This document shows, piece by piece, positions 43,559 to 54,985 of a stretch of 64,000 nucleotides of DNA (within the stretch, counting starts at the first letter, position 1; each line of letters starts with the position of its first letter). A program made the position numbers and the translations under genes. The notes under the pieces are model-generated. The model worked only from the letters and a program-made list of their open reading frames with translations, had not been told where the DNA came from and searched no databases. Source of the stretch: Skermanella aerolata KACC 11604 (GTDB taxonomy: Bacteria > Pseudomonadota > Alphaproteobacteria > Azospirillales > Azospirillaceae); NCBI RefSeq assembly GCF_000936425.1, contig NZ_AVFK01000020.1, positions 1 to 64,000 of the forward strand, read 5' to 3'.

Positions 43559-44182
43559 TCAGGTGGCTTCGGCGACGGCGGGCGCGTCGACCGTCCGGAC
43601 CAGCCCGTGGCGGACCATGCCGGTATAGATGCCGGTCACTTCCTCCTTGCTCAGCCGGCCCGCCGGCTTGAACCACGTGCAGACCCCCGTCAGCATGGCG
43701 AGGATGCCATAGGCCGCGACGGTGGTATCGGCCACGGTGAAGCGGCCGCTCGCCACGCCGTCGTCCAGGATGCCGATCAGCTTGCGCTCGTATTGCTGGC
43801 GCAAGCCCACGACGATGTCGTAGTTCTTGGATTCGAGGCTGCGAAGCTCGGAATAGCAGATGAAGACTTCCCGTTTCCGCGCGATGTGGTATCCCACATG
43901 GAAGGCGATGAAGGCTTGAAGCCGGTCCTCGGGATCGGCGATGCCGTCGAGAGCCTGATCGAGCCGTTCCAGCAACTCGTCCATGTGGACCTTGATCAGG
44001 TCGAACAGGAGGTCCTGCTTGGTGGTGATATGGTTATAGAGCGAGCCGGCCTGGATTCCGACCTCCGCCGCCAGACGCCGCAGGCTCATGGCTTCGTAGC
44101 CCTGGGTGTAGATCAGCCGGAGCCCCGCCTTGCGGATCGCCTCCATCGTCTTGGGGCCATTCGATCCGACGGTGCGCGCCAT
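43559..44182 (-). CDS. TetR/AcrR-family repressor, likely regulator of the liu operon
   Basis: The 207-residue protein has an N-terminal helix-turn-helix (MSLRRLAAEVGIQAGSLYNH, residues about 32-51) and a ligand domain. It is divergent from the leucine/isovalerate degradation operon, the usual place for a TetR-type controller of that pathway. Two similar palindromic sites lie in the intergenic region (44241-44256 and about 44341-44357), which are probable operators. The ligand (an acyl-CoA) is inferred. Confidence 0.85.
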   Translation of the reverse strand: MARTVGSNGPKTMEAIRKAGLRLIYTQGYEAMSLRRLAAEVGIQAGSLYNHITTKQDLLFDLIKVHMDELLERLDQALDGIADPEDRLQAFIAFHVGYHIARKREVFICYSELRSLESKNYDIVVGLRQQYERKLIGILDDGVASGRFTVADTTVAAYGILAMLTGVCTWFKPAGRLSKEEVTGIYTGMVRHGLVRTVDAPAVAEAT

Positions 44183-44240
44183 GGTGCAGCACTTTCCCTT
44201 GAAGCCATCTGTCGCTGGACGGACCGGAAGGGCCAGTCGA

Positions 44241-44256
44241 ATACGAACGTTTGTAT
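44241..44256. promoter_or_regulatory. Palindromic operator upstream of the TetR gene
   Basis: ATACGAACGTTTGTAT is an almost perfect palindrome (one mismatched pair per half) 58 bases before the TetR start. A related site, AACGTATGTTCGTAATT, at 44341-44357 shares the TACGAAC half-site in reverse and lies 55 bases before the liuA start. The pair suggests one repressor controlling both divergent genes. Confidence 0.6.
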
Positions 44257-44340
44257 AGCCAACGATGAGGGGAAGCCAGCATAATCACTGCCTTACCGCA
44301 GGTTTGAAACCAAATCCGCTGTTGCGGCTGCTGTTATAAA

Positions 44341-44357
44341 AACGTATGTTCGTAATT
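44341..44357. promoter_or_regulatory. Second half-related operator upstream of liuA
   Basis: The reverse complement reads AATTACGAACATACGTT, sharing TACGAAC with the first site and ACGTT with its right half. TTATAA at 44334-44339 lies just before it and may be the -10. The position between promoter and liuA start suits a repressor site. Confidence 0.5.
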
Positions 44358-44411
44358 AAAGAAGCCGGGTGGAACGTCCCGGCGTGACCCCCTGGGGAGG
44401 AACGCTCTAAA

Positions 44412-45584
44412 ATGCCGGTAGCATCGAACCCTGATCTGGACTTCGGCCTTGGCGACGACATCGACATGCTGCGCGACAGCGTGCGCGCCTTCGCTCAGGA
44501 GAAGGTGGCGCCCCGCGCGGCCGAGATCGACGCCAAGGACGAGTTCCCGATCGACCTGTGGCCGGCGATGGGCGAACTGGGCCTCCACGGCATCACCGTC
44601 AAGGAGGAGTTCGGCGGCGCCGACATGGGCTATCTGGCCCATTGCGTCGCGATGGAGGAGATCACCCGCGCTTCCGCCTCGGTCGGGCTGTCCTACGGCG
44701 CGCATTCCAACCTCTGCGTCAACCAGATCCACCGCTGGGGAACGGACGAGCAAAAGAACCGCTACCTGCCCAAGCTGATCTCCGGCGAGCATGTCGGGGC
44801 GCTCGCCATGTCGGAGCCGGGGGCCGGGTCCGACGTGGTTTCGATGCGCCTGCGCGCCGACAAGCGGGGCGACCGCTACGTGCTGAACGGCTCCAAGATG
44901 TGGATCACCAACGGCCATTATGCCGAGACGCTGGTGGTCTATGCCAAGACCGATCCGTCCGCCGGGCCGCGCGGCATCACCGCCTTCCTGATCGAGAAGG
45001 GCTTCAAGGGCTTCCGCCCGGCGCAGAAGCTGGACAAGCTGGGCATGCGCGGCTCGCCCACGTCGGAACTGGTGTTCGAGGACTGCGAGGTCCCGGAGGA
45101 GAACGTGCTGGGACCGCTCGGCAAGGGCGTCAACGTCCTGATGTCGGGCCTGGACTACGAGCGCGCCGTGCTGGCAGCCGGGCCGGTCGGCATCATGCAG
45201 GCGGCGCTCGACGTGGTGCTGCCCTATATCCACGACCGCAAGCAGTTCGACACGCCGATCGGGGAATTCCAGCTCGTCCAGGGCAAGGTCGCCGACATCT
45301 ACACCCGGCTGAACGCCTGCCGTTCCTATGTCTATGCGGTGGCGCGCGCCTGCGACGCCGGCAAGACGACGCGCAAGGACGCGGCCGGGGCCATCCTGTT
45401 CGCGGCCGAGGCGGCGACCCAGGTGGCGCTCGACGCGATCCAGCTTCTCGGCGGCAACGGCTACATCAACGAGTACCCTACGGGCCGCCTGCTGCGCGAC
45501 GCCAAGCTCTACGAGATCGGGGCCGGCACCAGCGAGATCCGGCGCATGCTGATCGGGCGCGAGCTTTTCAAAGAAACCAACTGA
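44412..45584 (+). CDS. liuA: Isovaleryl-CoA dehydrogenase
   Basis: An acyl-CoA dehydrogenase (390 residues) for the third step of leucine breakdown. It contains [38 protein letters not shown], the [20 protein letters not shown] segment with the glutamate used by isovaleryl-CoA dehydrogenases, and the C-terminal [24 protein letters not shown] (given as [17 protein letters not shown]). The ATG at 44412 follows GGAGGAACG. It starts the liuABCDE operon. The operon content supports the isovaleryl-CoA rather than another short-chain specificity. Confidence 0.95.
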   Translation: MPVASNPDLDFGLGDDIDMLRDSVRAFAQEKVAPRAAEIDAKDEFPIDLWPAMGELGLHGITVKEEFGGADMGYLAHCVAMEEITRASASVGLSYGAHSNLCVNQIHRWGTDEQKNRYLPKLISGEHVGALAMSEPGAGSDVVSMRLRADKRGDRYVLNGSKMWITNGHYAETLVVYAKTDPSAGPRGITAFLIEKGFKGFRPAQKLDKLGMRGSPTSELVFEDCEVPEENVLGPLGKGVNVLMSGLDYERAVLAAGPVGIMQAALDVVLPYIHDRKQFDTPIGEFQLVQGKVADIYTRLNACRSYVYAVARACDAGKTTRKDAAGAILFAAEAATQVALDAIQLLGGNGYINEYPTGRLLRDAKLYEIGAGTSEIRRMLIGRELFKETN

Positions 45585-45593
45585 GGCGCCGCG

Positions 45594-47201
<1,608 letters not shown>

Positions 47202-47230
47202 TGGGGATGGCGCAGGGAGGGGAAAGCAAG

Positions 47231-48022
47231 ATGGACGACAACCACGTTCTGACCGAGATCCGCGAGGATGGCGTAGCGACCGTCACCCTGAACCGGGCGG
47301 AGGTCCACAACGCCTTCAACGACGCGATGATCGCGGACCTGACCGGCGTCCTGCGCCGGCTGGGCGACGACGGAGCCGTGCGGGCGGTCGTGCTGAGGGC
47401 GGAAGGCAAGAGCTTTTCGGCCGGGGCCGACCTGGGCTGGATGCAGCGGATGGCGAATTACGGCCATGCCGAGAACCTGGCCGATGCCGGCGCGCTGGCG
47501 GAACTGATGCGGGTGCTGAACTTCCTGCCCAAGCCGACGGTGGCGCGGGTCCAGGGGCCGGCGTTCGGCGGTGGCGTCGGGCTGGTCGCCTGCTGCGACA
47601 TCGCGATAGCGTCCGATGCGGCGTCGTTCAGCCTGTCGGAAGTGCGGCTGGGGCTGATCCCGGCCGTGATCTCGCCCTATGTCGTGGCGGCCATCGGCGA
47701 GCGGGCGTCCCGGCGTTATTTCCTGACGGCGGAACGGTTCGACGCGGCGGAGGCCTTGCGGCTGGGGCTGGTGCATCGGGTCGTGCCGGCGGAGGAATTG
47801 GACGCCGGAGTGGATGCCGTCCTTGCCCGGTTGGCGGAGGGTGGTCCGAACGCGCAGCACGCCGCCAAGGACCTGATCTTCGCGGTCGCCCATCGGCCGG
47901 TCGACGCCGGCCTGATCCGCGACACCGCCGAACGGATCGCCACCATCCGCGCCTCCGCCGAAGGGCGGGAAGGGTTGGCGGGGTTCCTTGAAAAGCGCAA
48001 GCCGGCCTGGACGGCGAGGTAG
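47231..48022 (+). CDS. liuC: 3-methylglutaconyl-CoA hydratase
   Basis: A crotonase-fold hydratase, 263 residues. Oxyanion-hole segments AEGKSFSAGADLGWMQRM and GPAFGGGVGLVACCDIAIAS and the catalytic glutamate region SLSEVRLGLIPAVISPYV are present. The start at 47231 (MDDNHVLTEIRE) is preferred because AGGGAGGGG is placed 8-9 bases upstream; ATG 47201 would overlap the liuB stop without that site. The neighbours give the pathway assignment. Confidence 0.92.
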   Translation: MDDNHVLTEIREDGVATVTLNRAEVHNAFNDAMIADLTGVLRRLGDDGAVRAVVLRAEGKSFSAGADLGWMQRMANYGHAENLADAGALAELMRVLNFLPKPTVARVQGPAFGGGVGLVACCDIAIASDAASFSLSEVRLGLIPAVISPYVVAAIGERASRRYFLTAERFDAAEALRLGLVHRVVPAEELDAGVDAVLARLAEGGPNAQHAAKDLIFAVAHRPVDAGLIRDTAERIATIRASAEGREGLAGFLEKRKPAWTAR

Positions 48023-48026
48023 ACCC

Positions 48027-50024
48027 ATGTTTTCCAAGATCCTGATCGCCAACCGGGGCGAAATCGCCTGCCGGGTCATCCGCACGGCCCGGCGGCTCGG
48101 CATCCGCACGGTGGCGGTCTATTCCGACGCCGACGCCAAGGCGCTGCATGTCGAAATGGCCGACGAGGCCGTCAACATCGGCCCGGCCCTGGCGCGCGAC
48201 AGCTATTTGCGGGGCGATGCCATCCTGGATGCCGCCCGGCTGACCGGGGCGGAAGCCATCCATCCCGGCTACGGCTTCCTGTCGGAGAACGCCGGTTTCG
48301 CCGAGGCTTGCGCCGAGGCCGGCATCGTCTTCATCGGACCGCCGGCATCGTCGATCCGCGCCATGGGCGGCAAGTCGGAGGCCAAGGCGCTGATGGAAAC
48401 CGCCGGCGTGCCGCTGGTGCCCGGCTACCACGGCGAGGACCAGTCACAGGAGCTTCTGCGCGCCGAGGCGAAGCGCATCGGCTTTCCCGTGCTGATCAAG
48501 GCGTCTGCCGGAGGCGGCGGCAAGGGCATGCGCGTGGTGACCAGCGCCGAGGAGTTCGACGACCAGTTGAGCGGCGCCAAGCGGGAGGCGATCAACTCGT
48601 TCGGCGACGACCGGGTGCTGATCGAGCGGTACGTGACGCGGCCGCGCCATGTCGAGATCCAGGTCTTCGCCGATACCAAGGGCAACTGCGTCTATCTGTT
48701 CGAGCGCGACTGCTCGATCCAGCGCCGCCACCAGAAGGTCGTGGAGGAGGCGCCGGCCCCCAACCTCGACCCCGATACCCGGCGGCGGATGGGCGAGGCG
48801 GCGGTCGCCGCCGCCAAGGCGATCGGCTATGTCGGGGCGGGGACGGTCGAGTTCCTGCTGGACGAGGACGGCTCGTTCTTCTTCATGGAGATGAACACCC
48901 GGCTTCAGGTCGAGCATCCGGTGACCGAGTATATCACCTGCCAGGACCTCGTGGAGTGGCAGCTTCGGGTAGCGTTCGGCCAGCCGCTGCCGAGGAGCCA
49001 GGACGAGCTTTCCATCCAGGGGCATGCGATCGAGGTCCGGCTTTATGCCGAGGACCCGCAGAAGGGCTTCCTGCCGCAGACCGGCCGGCTGGACCATCTG
49101 GTGTTTCCGAAAGAAACGTTCCACGTCCGCGTCGATACCGGCGTGCGGGCGGGGGACGTGATCTCGATCCACTACGACCCGATGATCGCCAAGCTGATCG
49201 TGTGGGCCGACGACCGCGCCTCGGCGGTGCGGCGGCTGCGGACGGCGCTCCAGGCCACCCAGGTCGTCGGGCTGGGGGCGAATACCGAGTTCCTGCTGGC
49301 CATCGCCTCGCATCCGGCGTTCCTGGCGGCGGATCTGGATACCCGCTTCATCGAGCGGCATCAGGCCGATCTGCTTCCGGAGCCGGCGTTGGCAGGTGAT
49401 GACGTGCTGGCATTCTCCGCGCTTGGCGTCCTGCTGGACCGGCGGGCCAAGGCGCAGGCCTGGGCGGCGGAGTCGGGCGATCCGTACAGCCCCTGGGCCG
49501 GCAATGACGGCTGGCGGTTGAACGACGACGCCCACGATACGCTGACGCTGCGCGACGGCGGGACCGACCGGGCGGTGAACTTGATCTACCGGCGCGGCGG
49601 CTACCGGCTGGACCTGCCGGGTGGTGCCGTCGAAGCTTCGGGGCAGTTGGATGGCGACGGCAACCTTGCGGCCGATCTCGGCGGACGGCGCGTCCGAGCC
49701 ACGATCGTCCGGCGCGGCGCCGATGTTACCGTGTTCCACCAGGGCGGCAGCCACCGGCTCACGCTGATCGAGCCGTTGGCCGGAGCGGAGGATGCCGAAG
49801 CTCCCGGCGGCAAGCTGATCGCGCCGATGCCGGGCCGGATCATCGCGGTGCTGGCCGAGGCGGGCGCCGAGGTGGCCAAGGGCCAGCCGCTGATCGTGAT
49901 GGAGGCGATGAAGATGGAGCACACCATCAAGGCTCCGGCGGAAGGGCGGATCGGCAAAGTCCGCTACGCCGTCGGCGATCAGGTCGAGGACGGCGCCGAG
50001 CTGATCGTCTTCGAGGAGGCGTGA
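48027..50024 (+). CDS. liuD: 3-methylcrotonyl-CoA carboxylase, biotin carboxylase/biotin carrier (alpha) subunit
   Basis: The 665-residue protein starts [20 protein letters not shown], has the ATP-grasp loop [32 protein letters not shown], the catalytic Arg/Glu region, and the C-terminal biotinyl domain with the modified lysine in [14 protein letters not shown]. It forms the alpha subunit that pairs with LiuB. It begins 4 bases after liuC and precedes liuE. Confidence 0.96.
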   Translation: MFSKILIANRGEIACRVIRTARRLGIRTVAVYSDADAKALHVEMADEAVNIGPALARDSYLRGDAILDAARLTGAEAIHPGYGFLSENAGFAEACAEAGIVFIGPPASSIRAMGGKSEAKALMETAGVPLVPGYHGEDQSQELLRAEAKRIGFPVLIKASAGGGGKGMRVVTSAEEFDDQLSGAKREAINSFGDDRVLIERYVTRPRHVEIQVFADTKGNCVYLFERDCSIQRRHQKVVEEAPAPNLDPDTRRRMGEAAVAAAKAIGYVGAGTVEFLLDEDGSFFFMEMNTRLQVEHPVTEYITCQDLVEWQLRVAFGQPLPRSQDELSIQGHAIEVRLYAEDPQKGFLPQTGRLDHLVFPKETFHVRVDTGVRAGDVISIHYDPMIAKLIVWADDRASAVRRLRTALQATQVVGLGANTEFLLAIASHPAFLAADLDTRFIERHQADLLPEPALAGDDVLAFSALGVLLDRRAKAQAWAAESGDPYSPWAGNDGWRLNDDAHDTLTLRDGGTDRAVNLIYRRGGYRLDLPGGAVEASGQLDGDGNLAADLGGRRVRATIVRRGADVTVFHQGGSHRLTLIEPLAGAEDAEAPGGKLIAPMPGRIIAVLAEAGAEVAKGQPLIVMEAMKMEHTIKAPAEGRIGKVRYAVGDQVEDGAELIVFEEA

Positions 50025-50026
50025 CG

Positions 50027-50929
50027 ATGGCGCTTCCCTCATATGTCCGGATCGTCGAAGTGGGACCGCGTGACGGGCTCCAGAACGAGAAGGCGACCGT
50101 CCCGCTGGCGGTCAAGATCGAGCTGATCGACCGCCTGTCGGATACCGGGCTGCCGGCGGTCGAGGCCGGGGCCTTCGTGTCGCCCAAATGGGTGCCGCAG
50201 ATGGCTGATACGGCCGAGGTTCTGGCCAGCATCCGGCGGCGGTCGGGCGTCGGCTATCCCGTGCTGGTGCCCAATATGAAGGGGCTGGAGCAGGCGGTGG
50301 CGTCCGGGGTCGAGGAGATCGCGATTTTCGGGGCGGCGTCGGAAGCCTTCAGCGCGAAGAACATCAACTGCTCCATCGCTGAAAGCCTGGAGCGCTTCCG
50401 TCCGGTCGCGGAGGCGGCGCTGGCCCAAGGCATCCGCGTGCGCGGATATGTCAGTTGCGTGCTCGGCTGCCCGTACCAGGGCGAGGTGCCGGTATCGGAA
50501 GTCGCCCGCGTATCGAAGGCGCTGCTCGACCTCGGCTGCTACGAGATCTCGCTCGGCGATACGATCGGCGTCGGCACGGCCGGCAAGGCGCGGGCCTTGG
50601 TCGAGCAGGTGTCCGCGGTAGTGCCGCTGGAGAAGCTTGCGGTCCATTTCCACGATACCTACGGACAGGCGCTGGCCAATATTCATGCCTGCCTGGAGGC
50701 AGGGGTGGCGGTGGTCGATGCCTCGGTGGCGGGACTGGGCGGCTGCCCCTACGCCAAGGGGGCGTCGGGCAACGTCGCGACCGAGGATGTCGTGTATCTG
50801 CTGAACGGGCTGGGGGTCGACAGCGGCGTCGATCTCGAGGCGCTGGCCGCGACGGGCGCCTGGATCAGCGAGGCGCTGGGGCGGCCGAACGGGTCGAAGA
50901 CGGGGAGTGCGCTTGCGGCGGCGGGGTGA
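50027..50929 (+). CDS. liuE: Hydroxymethylglutaryl-CoA lyase
   Basis: Cleaves HMG-CoA to acetoacetate and acetyl-CoA, the last step of the operon's pathway. The [10 protein letters not shown] motif binds metal, and the signature [16 protein letters not shown] carries the active-site cysteine. The [13 protein letters not shown] loop and [11 protein letters not shown] end are normal. It has 300 residues. The ATG at 50027 follows GAGGAG by 8 bases; the GTG at 50021 overlaps the liuD end. Confidence 0.95.
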   Translation: MALPSYVRIVEVGPRDGLQNEKATVPLAVKIELIDRLSDTGLPAVEAGAFVSPKWVPQMADTAEVLASIRRRSGVGYPVLVPNMKGLEQAVASGVEEIAIFGAASEAFSAKNINCSIAESLERFRPVAEAALAQGIRVRGYVSCVLGCPYQGEVPVSEVARVSKALLDLGCYEISLGDTIGVGTAGKARALVEQVSAVVPLEKLAVHFHDTYGQALANIHACLEAGVAVVDASVAGLGGCPYAKGASGNVATEDVVYLLNGLGVDSGVDLEALAATGAWISEALGRPNGSKTGSALAAAG

Positions 50930-50957
50930 GGCGTCGCCTCACCCCCTCCCATGACCG

Positions 50958-51968
50958 TTACTGCTTCGGGGCCTTGTTCACGAACTGCGGATCGAATGTC
51001 TTGCCCAGGTCGATCTGCGCGCTGGCGAATTCCGGCTCCAGGGTCTTCAGCATGTTGTACATGCTGTCCATGCCTTCCTTGGTGACGATGCCGTCCTTGG
51101 AATAGCTTTCCTTCGAGCCCTGCACCGCCTTCATATACAGGTCCTTGTCGCCGAGATGGTATTCGGCGGGGACAGCGGCGGCGATATCTTCGGGGCTGGC
51201 ATTGGCGATCCAGTGCAGCGACTTGACGAAGGCGTTGGTCAGCCGCTGCATCGTCTCCGGATTGGCCTTGATGAAGTCGCTCTTGGCGTAGAGCACGGCG
51301 GCCGGGTTCGATCCGCCGAACAGCTTCTTGCTGCCTTCGGCCGTGCGGGTGTCGATCAGGACCGAAATGTCGCCGTCCGTCTCCAGCTTGGAGATGACGG
51401 GGTCCAGGTGCGAGATCACGTCGACCTGACCCTGCTTCATGGCGGCGACCGCGCTGGCCCCGCCGCCGATGCCGATCAGCGCCGCGTCGGTCGGTGCTAG
51501 GCCGCTCTTGACCAGCGCGTATTGCGCCGCGAGAGCGGTGGAGGAGCCGGGCGCCGTGACGCCGATCTTGAGGCCCTTGAAGTCGGCGGCGGACTTGACC
51601 TTGTCGGCCAGATCCTTCCGCACCGCCAGCACGATGCCGGGGAACTGGCCCAGCTCGACAACGGCCTGGATCTCCTGGCCCTTCTGCTGCATGCGGATCG
51701 TGTGCTCGTAGGCGCCGGTCACGACGTCGACCGAGCCGCCGATCAGCGACTGGAGCGACTTGGCGCCGCCGCCGAAGTCGTTGATCGAGACGTTCAGGCC
51801 TTCCTCCTTGAAGAAGCCTTTCTGCTCGGCGATGGTCAGCGGCAAATAATATAGCAGCGGCTTGCCGCCGACACCGAGCGTGATGTCTTTCTTTTCCTGG
51901 GCGTCGGCGGTGCCCGCCAGCGCCAGCAGCATGCCCGCTGCCGCCAGAATTCCCGTGAATCTCATCAT
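50958..51968 (-). CDS. ABC transporter substrate-binding protein, SsuA/TauA/NMT1-like
   Basis: The 336-residue periplasmic binding protein starts with a signal peptide (MMRFTGILAAAGMLLALAGTADA) and has the NMT1/SsuA-like pattern: YYLPLTIAEQKGFFKEEGL, SVDVVTGAYEHTIRM, and LVKSGLAPTDAALIGIGGG. It is the last gene of a three-gene transporter with a permease and ATPase upstream. Such systems import sulfonates, taurine, nitrate, pyrimidine precursors or aromatic acids; the sequence does not decide. A second ATG at 51965 is better spaced from GAGGGAG. Confidence 0.88.
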   Translation of the reverse strand: MMRFTGILAAAGMLLALAGTADAQEKKDITLGVGGKPLLYYLPLTIAEQKGFFKEEGLNVSINDFGGGAKSLQSLIGGSVDVVTGAYEHTIRMQQKGQEIQAVVELGQFPGIVLAVRKDLADKVKSAADFKGLKIGVTAPGSSTALAAQYALVKSGLAPTDAALIGIGGGASAVAAMKQGQVDVISHLDPVISKLETDGDISVLIDTRTAEGSKKLFGGSNPAAVLYAKSDFIKANPETMQRLTNAFVKSLHWIANASPEDIAAAVPAEYHLGDKDLYMKAVQGSKESYSKDGIVTKEGMDSMYNMLKTLEPEFASAQIDLGKTFDPQFVNKAPKQ

Positions 51969-52014
51969 CGCTCCCTCATTCGCATGATTCTTGTTTATGG
52001 ATCGGTCGGATGGG

Positions 52015-52803
52015 TCAGTTGGATGCCATGGCCGGCTGCGGACGCCAGACCAGAAGCCGGTTCTCGACCTTCGTCACCAGCCAGTCGATGACCAGGACAC
52101 AGGCCGTCAGGACGAACATGCCGGCGAAGACGCCCGTCACATCGAAGACGCCTTCCGCCTGCTGGATCAGGTAGCCGAGGCCGGCGGACGATCCCAGATA
52201 CTCGCCGACGACGGCGCCGACCATCGCGAAGCCGACCGACGTGTGCAGGGACGAGAACATCCAGCTCAGCGCCGACGGCAGGTAGACGTGGCGCAGCAGT
52301 TGGCGCTCGTTCATGCCGAGCATGCGGGCATTGGCGAGGACGGAGGGGCTGACTTCCTTGACGCCCTGGTAGACGTTGAAGAACACGATGAAGAAGACCA
52401 GCGTGACGCCCAGCGCCACCTTGGACCAGATGCCCAGGCCCAGCCACAGCGCGAAGATCGGCGCCAGCACGACGCGGGGCAGAGCGTTGGCCGCCTTGAC
52501 GTAGGGGTCGAACACGGCGTTGACCATCGGACGCCTGGCGAACCAGAACCCGATCAGGATGCCACCGACCGATCCGATCACGAAGGCCAGCGCCGCTTCC
52601 AGCAGCGTGATGCCCAGGTGGTACCAGACCGTGCCGCCTATCACCCACTGGACGATCCTGCCGCCAACGTCGATCGGCGTCGAGAAGAAGAACCGCATCG
52701 TCTTGGGATCGCCGAACAGCGTCGTCGCCGAGATCAAGTGCCAGATCACGATCACGACGACGGCGACGAGCACCTGGAGAAGGAGGAGTTTCGCCCGCTT
52801 CAT
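52015..52803 (-). CDS. ABC transporter permease, SsuC/TauC-like
   Basis: The protein has about six transmembrane helices and the EAA motif region NARMLGMNERQLLRHVYLPSALSW (given as NARMLGMNERQLLRHVYLP). The N-terminus MKRAKLLLLQVLVAVVVIVI is the first helix. The ATG at 52803 follows GGAGGAG by 7 bases; the GTG at 52809 would overlap that site. It starts 2 bases after the ATPase gene ends. Confidence 0.9.
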   Translation of the reverse strand: MKRAKLLLLQVLVAVVVIVIWHLISATTLFGDPKTMRFFFSTPIDVGGRIVQWVIGGTVWYHLGITLLEAALAFVIGSVGGILIGFWFARRPMVNAVFDPYVKAANALPRVVLAPIFALWLGLGIWSKVALGVTLVFFIVFFNVYQGVKEVSPSVLANARMLGMNERQLLRHVYLPSALSWMFSSLHTSVGFAMVGAVVGEYLGSSAGLGYLIQQAEGVFDVTGVFAGMFVLTACVLVIDWLVTKVENRLLVWRPQPAMASN

Positions 52804-52805
52804 CG

Positions 52806-53660
52806 TCACGCTCCTCCGTTGCTTTGCCGGTAGCCTTTCAGGACTTCCTCCTTCAGGGCGTGCCAGATCTCGCGGTGGGCGGCCAGGAAGCGCGGATCGA
52901 GCTTGATTTCGCTGATGTCGCGCGGACGCGGGATCGCGATCGGGTAGTCGCCGATGATGCGGGCGCTGGGACCGGCGGACATGATGACGACCCGGTCGGC
53001 GAGCGAGATCGCCTCTTCCAGGTCATGGGTTACGAACATGACCGCCTTGCGGTCGGCCGACCACAATCCCAGCAGCAGGTCGCCCATGATCAGGCGGGTC
53101 TGCGCGTCGAGCGGCCCGAACGGCTCGTCCATGAAGATGATCTTCGGGTCGCGGATCAGCACCTGGGCCAGACCGACGCGCTTGCGCTGGCCGCCCGACA
53201 GCATGTGCGGGTAGCGGTCGCCGAAGGCGCCCAGCCCGACCTTGCCCAGCCATTCGCGCGCCCGGTCGCGTGCCTCCTTGCCGGAAACGCCCGCGACCTC
53301 CAGCCCGATAGCGACGTTCTCGAGCGCCGTCTTCCACGGCATCAGGCTGTCCTGCTGGAACAGATATCCCGCCTGCCGGTTCAGCCCGGACAAAGGCTCG
53401 CCGAAGATAGCGACGGTGCCGGAGGCGGGCTTGAGCAGGCCGGCGGCGGCATTGAGCAGCGTGGACTTGCCGCATCCGGTCGGTCCGACGATGGCGACGA
53501 ACTCGTCGCCGCGCACGGCCAAGTCGGTCGCGTCGACCGCCTGATAGGTCCCGCCGTCCGGCAGGTCGAAGGTTATCTTCACCCCCTCAAGCGCCACCGC
53601 CGCGGACTGCGCATCCGGGCCGGAGCCCGGCTGCTGGGAAATAACGGCTGCTTGAGCCAT
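52806..53660 (-). CDS. ABC transporter ATP-binding protein, SsuB/TauB-like
   Basis: ATPase of the transporter, 284 residues. Walker A is IVGPTGCGKSTLLNA, the ABC signature MLSGGQRKRVGLAQV, Walker B IIFMDEPFGPLDAQT, and the H-loop FVTHDLEEAISLADRVV. The ATG at 53660 (MAQAAVISQQ) follows GGAGGTG by 6 bases; an ATG at 53675 is too close to its AGGAGG. The three genes run ATPase, permease, binding protein on the minus strand. Confidence 0.93.
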   Translation of the reverse strand: MAQAAVISQQPGSGPDAQSAAVALEGVKITFDLPDGGTYQAVDATDLAVRGDEFVAIVGPTGCGKSTLLNAAAGLLKPASGTVAIFGEPLSGLNRQAGYLFQQDSLMPWKTALENVAIGLEVAGVSGKEARDRAREWLGKVGLGAFGDRYPHMLSGGQRKRVGLAQVLIRDPKIIFMDEPFGPLDAQTRLIMGDLLLGLWSADRKAVMFVTHDLEEAISLADRVVIMSAGPSARIIGDYPIAIPRPRDISEIKLDPRFLAAHREIWHALKEEVLKGYRQSNGGA

Positions 53661-53912
53661 CGGCGGCACCTCCATCCCTCCTGAATTCTTCCGGCCTTCA
53701 TGGCGGCCGGTTTTCGAAGCGTCAAGCTTCGGAAACATCCTGACGGGCGCAACCATACTGCCTGGAGGCATCTCAGGAAATACCGTTATGTCCTTGAAGC
53801 GATTGCCGGGAAGCGATTGCCGGCGCGACACCGCACCGCATGGCATGACGTATCGAAAGGAGTATTCAGCGCCCGGATACATCCTCATGCATGCAGGAAG
53901 GCCGGGCGGAGC

Positions 53913-54782
53913 ATGGCGGGTAAGTTCGACGCGGCGATCAAGGACCTGATGTGGCGGGGCATGCCGGCCCTGCTCGGGCTGCTGGTGAAGACGCCGATCG
54001 CCCGGATCCTCAGCCCCGACTTCTCGGTGGTCAAGGAGCGCCGGCCCGACCTGCTGGCGGAGATGGTCGACCGCGGTCTCCTGCACCTGGAGTTCCAGGC
54101 CCAGGACGCCCGGAGGATCGAGTGGCGGATGCTCGACTACTACGGCGAGTTCGGCAACCGCTACGACGGCGTACCGGTGACCCAGATCGTGATCTACCTG
54201 GGCGAGAAGCGCAGCCGGATGCAAACCAGCATCGATCATCCGAACCTGAGCTTCAGCTTCCAACTGATCCACCTCTCCGACATCGACCCGACGCCGCTGC
54301 TGGACAGCCCGTCGCCCGACGATGCGGTGCTGGCAATCCTGTGCCGGAACGGCAATACTCGCCAGAATATCCGGCGCATATTGATGCGCCTGGCCGAACT
54401 CTATCCCGGTATGCGGCGCGACGCCGCCGCACGACTGGTCATTCTCGCTCAGTTGCGCCGGGCCGTCCCGGCTGTTGTGGAAGAGGTGGAAGCCATGGGT
54501 AACATCACGTTCGACATCAAGGACCATCCCGTCCTCAACGACATCTTCGAGAAGGGCGTGGTCGAAGGGATCGGCAGGGGCAGGCTCGAGGGAGAGCTTC
54601 TCGGAGAAGCCCGTGGCCGGGCCGAGACGCTGCTGCGCCTGCTTCGCAAGCGTTTTGGCGCGGTTCCCGATACGGTGGTCGAACGGGTCCATGCCGCCGG
54701 GATCGAAGATCTCGACCGTTGGGCCGACGCGGTGCTCGACGCACCCAGCTTGGATACGGTCTTCGAACCGTCGAAGCATTGA
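53913..54782 (+). CDS. Rpn-family PD-(D/E)XK nuclease-like protein (recombination-promoting type)
   Basis: The 289-residue product has the nuclease core at residues 35-75 (VVKERRPDLLAEMVDRGLLH, then LEFQAQD) with the acidic and glutamine residues of the PD-(D/E)XK fold, then helices, and a C-terminal repeat-like segment (AETLLRLLRKRFGAVPDTVV, IEDLDRWADAVLDAPSLDTV) of the DUF4351 type. The ATG at 53913 follows GGCGGAG. Such proteins are widespread transposon-like nucleases. A truncated second copy begins after a MITE 60 bases downstream. Confidence 0.8.
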   Translation: MAGKFDAAIKDLMWRGMPALLGLLVKTPIARILSPDFSVVKERRPDLLAEMVDRGLLHLEFQAQDARRIEWRMLDYYGEFGNRYDGVPVTQIVIYLGEKRSRMQTSIDHPNLSFSFQLIHLSDIDPTPLLDSPSPDDAVLAILCRNGNTRQNIRRILMRLAELYPGMRRDAAARLVILAQLRRAVPAVVEEVEAMGNITFDIKDHPVLNDIFEKGVVEGIGRGRLEGELLGEARGRAETLLRLLRKRFGAVPDTVVERVHAAGIEDLDRWADAVLDAPSLDTVFEPSKH

Positions 54783-54843
54783 ACTTGGCCACGGAGCGGT
54801 TTCATTCCGCGCCAGGCTTGGTGGAATTGACCAACCTTTAATC

Positions 54844-54980
54844 ATACCAGGGGCCGAAGAGATTGACCTGTGAGGACAGTGTTTGTTGGGCCACGGCCCA
54901 ACCTACAGGCTCCTGCTTCGTAGGTTGGGCCGTGGCCCAACACTTCCGGAGCGCCAGTCAAAATCTTCGGCTCTTGGTAT
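54844..54980. repeat. MITE-like palindromic element, copy 4 (137 bp, complete), at the break of a duplicated gene
   Basis: Terminal inverted repeats at 54844-54870 (ATACCAGGGGCCGAAGAG start) and 54955-54980 with the same central core as copies 2 and 3 (54885-54941). It has the same 137-bp length as copy 3. It is positioned directly between the intact Rpn gene and its truncated duplicate, so it either inserted into the second copy or mediated its loss. Confidence 0.92.
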
Positions 54981-54985
54981 GAGAT

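Noticed and set aside
53661-53912. An extra gene between the transporter ATPase and the Rpn gene
   Set aside because: The in-frame extension of the Rpn frame to 53700 lacks a ribosome binding site and similarity; the 250-base gap is read as a divergent promoter region.
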